A DNA stretch of 13,631 bases, from positions 2,143,687 through 2,157,317 of the forward strand of contig NW_019091486.1 in the NCBI RefSeq assembly GCF_001949145.1. Direction: 5' to 3'. The position numbers were made by a program, and so were the translations under genes. A model generated the notes under the pieces. That model was not told where the DNA came from. It did not search any database and saw only the letters and a list, made by a program, of their open reading frames with translations. Shown piece after piece: positions 1 through 9,500 of the stretch; the stretch's first letter is position 1; every line of letters begins with the position of its first letter. This stretch comes from Acanthaster planci (Eukaryota > Echinodermata > Asteroidea > Valvatida > Acanthasteridae).

Positions 1-430
1 CAAAAAAATGGGAGGCCCCCGCCTTCCTCCCCCCCATTCCAATTCCCCCCCCCCCCCGCCCCACCCCGCCCCTTCATCCCCAGTACCTCTGTAATCGTGG
101 AGTCTGGCTGGAGACTTGGTTGCGCACCCTTGTCTTGTGGCTCAAGCTAGGTTCACTAGGTCTTTGGTGTTTTCAAACTCGTGGCCATTTGCTGCCTACA
201 TACCTAGCCACTGCCCTGGAAGCACAGTTTAGATACAACCTCAACATGGATTAGGAAGCTCTTCCTATTTGATAGACTGCCTGTTAAGGTTTAAGCGTTG
301 CAAATTCAATTCCCTTCCCGTCAATTTCTTTGTTCATCTCGATTATTATTGTTGTTTTTTTTCTGTGACTTTTTCTGTCAATTTTCTTTCTTGTTTTTTC
401 TTATTTGGAATTCTTGTGCTTTTTCTGCAG
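1..430. other. Intronic sequence upstream of the first visible exon
   Basis: C-rich low-complexity sequence fills about 15-80. No coding pattern or usable exon is visible. The last 90 bases are strongly T-rich and form the pyrimidine tract for the acceptor at 430. Confidence 0.7.
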
Positions 431-559
431 AGTTCCACGTGCATCTTGCAGATTACAATACTTGACGTCAACGACAATAACCCGGTATTTAATGCCTCAT
501 TGCCAGCCGAGTTCTTGGTGTTGGAAGGTTTAGCTGATGAATTTGTGGGCCAAGTCATG
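431..559 (+). CDS. Exon 1 of window: end of one cadherin repeat and start of repeat A
   Basis: The exon encodes 43 codons, phase 0 at both ends. A strong pyrimidine-rich tract ending in ttttctgcag precedes it and the donor is gtaagc. Its first residues form the last strand of an upstream repeat (SSTCILQITIL), followed by the linker motif DVNDNNPVF (12-20). Repeat A then begins, with VLEG supplying the usual glutamate near its start and an NAS sequon at the N-terminal strand. Because it starts inside a repeat, at least one more coding exon must lie before this window. The stretch upstream shows no other exon. Confidence 0.93.
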
Positions 560-3500
560 GTAAGCAGTTTTTGGTTTCTTCCAAAGCAGATGACGTGATG
601 TAATTTGTCTTGCATTGCGTACTTGTCGCATCACTGCTGAACGGTGCCATCACTGTCCCTTCATTAACATACATGTACTAGCCCCCCTTCATTAACATAC
701 TAACCCCCGTTCATTAACATACTAACCCCCGTTCATTAACATACTAACCCCCGTTCATTAACATACTAACCCCCTTCATTAACATACTAACCCCCGTTCA
801 TTAACTTACAAATCCCCTTTCATTAACATACTAAACCAGGCAGAGTCTGGGGCTGTTTGAATGGGCTCAAAGCCTTGAATATTTGCTGAAACCACTGCAG
901 ACAGACGTAGGGCTAACAATTGTGATTGCACCTTCAAACTTATGTCGGACTTTGTCTTGGTGAAAAATTACCCGCTAGGAGCACTGTAAACTATTGGCCA
1001 AGCTCAATCAGCAACCATTTATCAACAACTGGTTGATTCTTCCTGGTAATCAGTGTGCAAAATATATCCAGGGTACCAGGTAAAATTGACCAATGGTTGA
1101 CTGTCACTGATCCAACTTGGCCGTTAATGTAATAATAATAATAATGCACTTATATTGCGCCCTTTCCACTAAAAGTGTTCAAAAGCGCATTACAAAGATA
1201 AAATTGCTCGACTAAAATCACAGTTAACAATTATTACTGTTCACAATCAATAAGTGACTAAAAACTGACATACAAAATTTTAAAAACTATACAACTGAAT
1301 ATCACCATACCTAAAAAAGCCCCTCTAAGACACAAACAACTCAAATAGACCGTAAATAAACATACCTTTAAAGAAAAGCTTGCCTTAACAAATGTGTTTT
1401 GAGCTTAGTTTTAAATGACGTCATACAATCCGCACCCCTAACATCTGCAGGAAGCATATTCCACAGCTGTGGTACAGCCCCCCCAAAAAGTGGCATGCCC
1501 CCTAGTTACCTACGTAGTTTTCATGCTCATATTATCTAGATCCAGTGGTTTTTAAAATACTCATCCAGAGTGTCTTGAGTATCTTATGACTTTGAAGACC
1601 AAGAAACTCAAACTTATATTTGAGTAGTGTAATTGGGTGACCAGAATGAGAAGCCACTATACTGTGGTGGCACAGTGGTCCTGGACAGGTGCAGTAGGGG
1701 TTCTGCTTTGCCAAATGCACGCACGTGCCAAGTGTGGTGCCACCGCAGTTATGGCGTCTCCTCAAATTCTATCGAGGGTTTTCACATGATGTAACATGAC
1801 AGTCAGGGGCACTCCAGGAAATGTACCATGTCAGTGGAGGCGGGTGCATTTTTGAATCTTTGTATTTCTATTGGCAGTTTCATGTACACTACAATGTTTG
1901 GAGACTTCAAAGGGGCACATGTTTCTGCAAACATTGTAAATTGAACACTCACCATTAAAATCGCATGACTGAAATTCCTCTGTAAAAGTGTTTGCCTTTT
2001 TCTTCTTCAAAATTCAGGCCAGTGACATGGATGAACCAGACACTCCCAACTCCAATGTCCAGTACAGTCTGGTATCAGACGCATTCCGTATCGACCCAGA
2101 CAATGGCATGATCTTTACAGTAGGTGCCTTGGATAGGGAACAGCAGGATCGCTATGTGCTAGACGTTGTGGCTACGGACCAGGCAGCATCTCCGCGCAGC
2201 ACCACACTGCAAGTTGTGGTGGTAGTGGAAGACGTGAACGACAACAGCCCCGTGTTCGAACCCAAGGAGTACTCTGTCAACGTGATGGAGAACCTGCTCG
2301 CTCAGGACTTTCTGGTCCTGCAGGTGAGGTGTCCTGTACAGATTCAGGTGAAGGCTTTTGATCGAGGGGGAAACGCTGGATTCTTTGAGATGGGCAAAAA
2401 TGTAGGAGGAGTGTTGAGGAATTCTCCAGGGTCACTGTGTATCTCTGCTGGTCTCTGACCTTGAAACTAAAACCATAGCACTTTTATTCAAGAATCAACA
2501 TAATGTATACAGATCCCAGTCTGAAGAAAATTGGTAATAGACACACCACAGAATACATACATCCAAATTTCGTTTGAATGTGCACATGCAGACAATGACA
2601 TGGCATGCTGGTGTGAAAGCAGTGCGGCTGAGCGTGGTTGCATGATGGAAATAATTTCGATGTTGGTCACTCACAAGTTTTATGTTGCAGAGAACTTGGA
2701 AATGGTGTTTTATCGCTTGCTGCTGATCAAGTATTGGCTTAATTGAGACACAGCTAAGGCGAACAAAGGGGTTGAACTTTGATAGCACATCCTGCTGGGT
2801 GCCTTAGCCAATCAGAAAGAAGTGATCATGGCAACTAGTCACCATCCAGCCAATCAGCTGTGCAGGCTGCACATGGGTGTCCAGACAAGCCACATGTACA
2901 TTCTTGGATACAGAAGCTTGTCTTTTTTGTGGGGGAGGGGGAATTCCTTCAGTTTTTTTGGGGGGGGGGATAGATGAATGGACTTTTTTTCGTAGTTATT
3001 ATAAAGTCATAAAGTTTTAGTGTGGTTCACTCAAAGTCCACACTCATTTCATCTCAGCTCAATTTTATTCGCTGCTGCCCTCAGGCCCTTGACCGTGATG
3101 CGGCAGCTGTTCTTGAGTACCTTATCACCTCAGGGGATACTCAAACCTTCACCATCGTTCCGGAGACTGGAAGCCTCTCCCTCCTGAAGACACTGGACTA
3201 CGAGGCAATGCAGACCTACACCTTAGAGGTTACGGCGCGAGACACGGAAAACGCCTCAGCAGCAAATGCCACAGCTACCGTGACAGTCAATGTTCTGGTG
3301 AGTTGTAGTTGTCAGTAGATCCTAAACTCAAGTCACAAAGCTACAAGAAAGCCATCTGGCATGATCTTGGGAATCAATCATATAGTCCACTGCCCTCATC
3401 ACAGGTTTTCTTGTCGCATACAAAAAGGCATTAGGATTTCAAGCTGTTGGTATCGTTGGTGATATTTACTCCCTTGCAGAATCTTATGTTTCACATTTAA

Positions 3501-6500
3501 GCATCAATGTCATTTACAGTGCATAAGTCATGAGGGTGAAGTATATCTTACGCTGCCTATTAGCGTAAGTGTGAACAAACTCCATGGGAGAAAAGTCTCC
3601 CTCTTTACTCCCTCGCGTTCACCATTGTTTATGGTTTTTCTTCTTCAGGATGAGAATGACCACGACCCCGTTTTTACCATGACCAGCTACGAGGGCGCCG
3701 TTCTCAGGACAGCCGACTTGGGGACCGTGGCTGCGAGTGGCATCAGAGCAGTGGATGGAGATCTAGCTGTAAGTGGAAGCGGAGGGAGCGTGCACTGTGT
3801 GGCCCTTCAGCATTGTAGAATGCATTGTCTCAGCCCCCCCCCTCTGCCTGGGTCTCCTTGTGCCCAAATTGACCAATGCAGTCATGGCTAATTGGTTGCC
3901 ATGTTTCAGACAAATGGGAAGCAAGGCCTTACTCAAGCAGTGGCTTATCCAGTACAGGGCAGGGGTGCAAGTTGCCTCTCCTCACGCCCTCCCCCCCAAA
4001 AAAGACACCTTGCCAATTTTTGGAGAGTAAAAGCATTCGAGAAATGGTACTACTATCGGGGGGGTATGAGGATTCTTTTGCCGATGAAAGCCATTTTTAG
4101 AAATTCCTGCTCCCTGCCCAAGACTCAGATACATCACTTGCTTGTTGTATCATTGACTGCCAGCAGGTTAAAACGCCGTACATTGCAGACAAATCATTGT
4201 TGTGGGTGTTGGAAATTGTGGAAGGTTAATTTACTGTATCAAATACCCACCTCCTGGTCTAGTCTTTTATTTTGAAAGAGAAGAGATACTTGATTGGTTG
4301 GTTGGTTGGTTGGTTGGTTGGTCGGTCGGTCGGTCGGTCGGTTGGTTGGTCGGTTGGTCAGTCGGTCACTCACATGACTACTTAGACAGAAACTTTAATC
4401 CAGTAGCCATAGGCACCAGTTAGCCTTTGGTGAGGCAGGTTTGTGCAGCTTTGCATGTAACTTTGTGCCTTCTATCTCTGCGACTCAGGTTAGAATCCCC
4501 ACCCAGGCTGATATGTAGATTTCGTTCTTGGCCCCCTACATGTACCTAATTCTGAAGTAGTTCTCCCCCCCCCCGCACCTCAGAGTTGTCTTCCCCCTTG
4601 GGGTCCTAGGGAGAAGGGTGCCTAGTGAATGATATCGCTGTCCTGGTTGGTCAAGTGTACACCTCTTTCAACCATTCATGTTTTCTTGTCTTCATTTATC
4701 AGGACACGGCCAACGGTCAGGTGTTCTATAATTTGATGCCAGCCAGTGTTTATTTCACCATTCTGGACCCAAGTGAAGGAGTGGTGGTAACCAAGACGAG
4801 CCTTCAGAATGCTCCCGACGTGAACAATGTAAGATTTGCCTAAATCAACATAAATTATATTCTTCAGTAGAATTTTAAATGCTGTTCCCTTTTAATTGTC
4901 TTGCGGCCTTCAAGTTCGGTACTGTTTTTCCACAAGCCCTAGGGGTGAGGGAAAACATTGGTCCAACATTTGTTACCTACATATTGGTTTTATGAATCTT
5001 CCAGTAATGGGCAATGTTGTTGGAGGAAAGACTTGCCAGAAATATGTAGCTTTTCAGCCAAGAATAACAAAATGTCAAGTGACAGACAGTTTAGGAGTTT
5101 CTTACACAATGTCAGGTGTTGGGAGGCATTTGATCTAATGCTGTGCTTTAGCGAGTGGTAAGGTTGTTTTCTGCTTTTTTTTTTTTTTTTTGTAACAGTT
5201 GACCGTTGTTGCCTATGACAATGGGAATCCATCCCGGAGTCAGACTGCGTCCCTCATCATCCGAGTCCGAATGGAGAGGCCTGTCTTCCCACAGTCTGTC
5301 TACATGTAAGCACCCTTTGAAACCCTTCCTCTTTTACTGATTGGCTTACTTGGGAGTCAGGTTGGTGTAGCTGGCTCTTTCCCTCACCTGTGACCCAGGT
5401 TCGAATCCCACCTAAGTCTGCACGTGGATTTTTTTTTTTTTTTCAGTCCTAGCCTGATTCCGTGGGGTTTTCCGGGGGTTTTCCTCCCACCTCTAAAATT
5501 GAATGTTCCGTCACTGTCTTCTTCAAGTAATTGCCTCTTCATGCTGTGATTGGTACTAAATGCACTGTCGGATGCAGAGAAATAAATAAATACTCACGTA
5601 TGCAGTTTACTTGATATGAATTCTTGCTGTTTCAGCCCACAAGAAGCTCCATTGTTTTGTTGGCAGAAGGACAGAATTATTTGATTATACATGAGAGAGT
5701 GATAAACCCAACTTCCATATCTTTTAATACTGTCGTTCACACAAACCGCTAACCAGACTAGACCTGTAACACAACGACATTAACGCTTTGTTTACACGTG
5801 CGCTTTCCTGTGGCAGTGTCCCCAGTGTCAATCATGACCCCATAGGAAAGTGCATATGTAAACAAAGCGTGACGTCATAATGTTTGAGGACTATTTATTT
5901 AAGTTACAAGCTTCAGTGCCTTTACACAACGCAAGTGAGCCACTTTGATTGACATTGCATGCAGTTATTTGAGGGCTTTACATTCATCCTACATTTGCTT
6001 ATGGCTCAAACGTTCCCTCTTCAGCAACCAGATTTAAAGATTACCAAACTTTGTTTACTAAAGTGACAAAAAAATCGTATTTTTGTGCAAATCAGAACAT
6101 AATATGCTATGTGAGAGCGAAATTCAATATAATTTTATTGAATGAATTTTTTTATTTAACCCACTTAGGAGCTTGAGTATTGTAAGCTTTTAATATTCAT
6201 TGAAGTTTTAGCATTGATTTTTTTGATTGAAATATCTGGGGGTTTTTTTTCTTAGGGTTGATGACCTTAAAGAGGAAGAGCCACCAGGGACAAAGGTCAT
6301 TGAACTTCGTGCTTCAGCCAATCAGGGTGATCAGATTGAATATGAGATTATTGCAGGTGATCCTGACGGTACGTCTGAGTACAGATCTCTCAAGTGTGAA
6401 GGCTTGCCCCGATGTGTAGAGTTTGGTTTCTGTATGTTTCTAAACAATTGAAGAAGTATGTTTTTTGTTTGTGACGTCGTACCATATTTGGTTAGTAGAA

Positions 6501-9500
6501 GGCCAGTCATTTTTGACATTGCGTAATGGTGTGTGCTTGCTGATGAGTCATTTCAAAGAGTTCTTAAACTTTCTTTTGAGTGTAGTTTTGGTCCATCTTC
6601 ACTTAAAGAGCACTTACATACTGTACATTGCAATTAAAGGTTAACCTGTGAATGGGACAGTCTGTTCCCACTTTTTCTCTTCTTATTGAATTTATTTTCA
6701 TTTCACAAAACAGGAAAAACTTTTCCGAAAGTGGAAACAGATTTTCGTAGATTTTCCTACAGGTGGAAAAAAACGGAAAAGTTTTTCCACGGATTTTCCC
6801 ACTTTTTTAACAAATCATTTCCCCCCCTTGTGAAATGTGAGTGTAAATATGAAAAAAGGGTGAATTCTTTCCACAGAATTTCCCCTCCCAATTCACAGAG
6901 TTAAGATTATTAAGTGACAGTGTACTGTACATATACGAGTTTCAAAGGCACTTGCCTGCTTAGCTACAGCAAAGTGGATGAAACTCCCAATTGTTGCTCG
7001 AGTAGTCCCCACTTACGCAAGGATTGCGTGCATTCCATGTTACTTGGTAGTTGTTAATCCAGGCTTGTCCCTTGAGCTGGGACTGTTAAAATGATAAGGA
7101 AAACTAAATTCTTAGATGAACTAAAGTTCCTAGACTAAAATTACATCCAACGGAATGTATCTCGTAGTTTGTCATTTTCCTTAAACCTCAAAACTTTAAA
7201 CTCGCAAACAGGCAAATTTGAGTTGGTGTCCCAGGAGAATATTGGGACAATCCAAACGCTGAAGGTGTTAGACAGGGAGAATGTGAGCAGCTACTCCCTG
7301 ATGGTACGAGCCAGCGTGGTGGAGGCTACTACTGGAGGAGGAAATCGGAGAAAGAGAAGACAAGCCGGTAAGTTGCCGTGGCAACTAAACTGATGCGGAT
7401 GAGGAATTGATGGATGGGTTTGCTGTCATCTAGGAATTTCAAGAAGCACGTAGAGCTTCATTGGACAAGTTCAGTTGCATTTCACTGGGCATTGTTGATG
7501 GTTCCCTTGAATGACCAAAAGCATTGGGTTTGGTCTAAGGGAGTCAGGTTGGCAAGGTAGTTCTTTCCTCGCCTTCCACCCCTGTGGTCCCGGGTTCGAT
7601 TCCCGGCCCGATCCACATGTGGATTGGGTTTTCAGTCCCTACCTGACTCCGTGGGTTTTACCCAGAATATTCCTCTGGGGTTTTCCTCCCACCTCTAAAG
7701 CTGTAACTGCTTCTTACTGTCTCCCCTTTACTGTTGGTGAATGTGGGTCGTTTGGCGGCTGCCCGAGGCGCTCTTGTAGGCCATCGGCTCAGCCATGTTT
7801 AAATGTATTCTTTGTACAGCACATTTGAACATATCTGTATAAAATTTGCGCTTTATAAATGAATAAATTATTATTGATTATTATAATTTATTATTGATTA
7901 TTGTTTATTATTATTATTATGTCTTGTACATGGAGTGATTTTCATGGAACAGCAGCTGTGTACGATGGTTGTTGCATTGCTGCAAATATGGTGATAGCAG
8001 TTGACATGGTCACCAGATTCATCTCTGTGTTAAATCATATTCTCCGTGTGTGGAGACGTAACAGCAAGTTTTACTGGTTGATTTCAGATACCAATGTCGT
8101 AGAAGTGGTGATAGACCTGGTAGATATCAACGACAACGTGCCGGCTTTTGAGAAGACTGCTTACTTTGTCGGAGTGTCCGATTCGGCGGGCATTGGCACA
8201 ACAGTGATTACCATGAAGGTGAGTGCGATCGAAACAAACCTCACTGCCATCGCTGGACCCTGGCTTCAGCATCAGTGATGCAGTGGGATCTCTTCAGCAA
8301 AAGGGATTTGATCGCAAAGCCTAATGTCAGGCGAGCTTTAATAAGCACAGTTTATTTCACATTATGTCAATCACTCGTGTATCAGATTGCTATGATGAGC
8401 ATTGTCACCAGTGCAGTGTGGTAAATCTCTGTCTTTAGATTTACTGAAGTCGCCGTCAGCAGCATACACTGATAGAAAAATCGAATCAAGTTTACTTCTT
8501 TCTCTGGTTCAGGCCATCGATCAAGACGGCGGCAACAACAGTGTGATAGATTATTCCATGCAAGCCAAGCCAGCCTCATCCGACAACCAGGTGAATAAGC
8601 CTGCAGCGGATAGCTTTACCATCGACGCCTCCACGGGAGTCATCAAGACAGCTGTGGCAGAGTTGGCTGCTGAGCCCAGGACCTTTACCTACTCCGTCTT
8701 CGGTCGAGAACGATTGGGCCCTCCAGAGAACGCCGCAAACACCACTGTCACGGTACAATATTTATACTCATTTCCGTCCAGATCCAAATCTGCTTCCAGA
8801 TTCAAATTTATTTTGGAGGAGAGTGGGGTTAACAAAGCTTATTTTTTTGGGGGGGGGAAACATTTGGCAATTTCTATATGTAACCTTGAATGACCTTTCA
8901 GGGATGAGGCTAAATATTAAAGTTTTCACCCTTTTTTGGAAGGAGGGGAAGTGAATTAGTCCCCAAGATTGCCTTTTTCTTAGTATTTTTTGTAAAGAAA
9001 AAAAATGCTCTTTCTTGGTTGGGGGGCATGGTCCTTGTGGGGCTCCCCGGATCTGCTAGTGTGTCTTCCATTGATGGGTTTGAAGTTGCCAATAAGTGAG
9101 TATGAAATTCAAAGTACAGGAAATTTTGATTGTAAAGGTTGTGGAACATCCAAACTCTTCTACTAAGGGAAAAGAAGAGAAGATTTACCTTTGATGGTTA
9201 CTTACAGTACACTGTAGTTGAAAGTTAACACTGCCGTGAATCAGAATGGGGAATTTTGTGATAAGAACTCGCGTTCACATTCACATTAATAAGAACATTG
9301 TCTCACTTGTGTGGAAAGATTTTAAAATGTTTTCCAACTGTGAGAAATTGTTTTCACATTTTTTCTAACGAAAACAATTCCCTGGGAAGAGAGAAATGTT
9401 AAAAAGAAATTCCCATTCCCAGGTCAGCTTTCAAGATACCAATCTAGTAATCCCACCCACTGCATACTTGGGCACTGAGCGCGTACCCTTCTCCAATGCC

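Larger units (their letters stand above)
560..2017. other. Intron 1 (1458 bp, phase 0)
   Basis: The longest complete intron in the window. It carries the 22-bp tandem array at 660-840 and a minus-strand dispersed repeat from about 1128. An open minus-strand frame at 1532-1765 has no recognisable domain. I see no coding pattern of the host gene. Confidence 0.8.
3769..4702. other. Intron 4 (934 bp, phase 0)
   Basis: It contains the TTGG/TCGG microsatellite and a decayed tRNA-derived SINE. Several overlapping plus-strand frames between 3773 and 4423 are open by chance and show no domain. Confidence 0.8.
5306..6255. other. Intron 6 (950 bp, phase 2)
   Basis: It contains a SINE (about 5349-5600) and a foldback (5778-5882). 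From 5900 to 6255 it is AT-rich with no recognisable element. Confidence 0.8.

Noticed and set aside
660-840. CRISPR-like regular repeats
   Set aside because: The units are head-to-tail with no unique spacers, and the genome is eukaryotic.
1532-1765. Minus-strand ORF of 77 codons as a gene
   Set aside because: No recognised domain or splice context; it adjoins a dispersed repeat on the same strand and is probably part of it or chance.
3773-4423. Overlapping open frames in intron 4
   Set aside because: They show no cadherin or other domain, run through low-complexity and microsatellite sequence, and are not bounded by splice sites in the right phase.
7593-7603. A functional tRNA gene at the B box
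   Set aside because: The flanking sequence does not form a cloverleaf with an acceptor stem, and the same unit recurs at 5398 and 4488 with a SINE body, so it is a tRNA-derived SINE.
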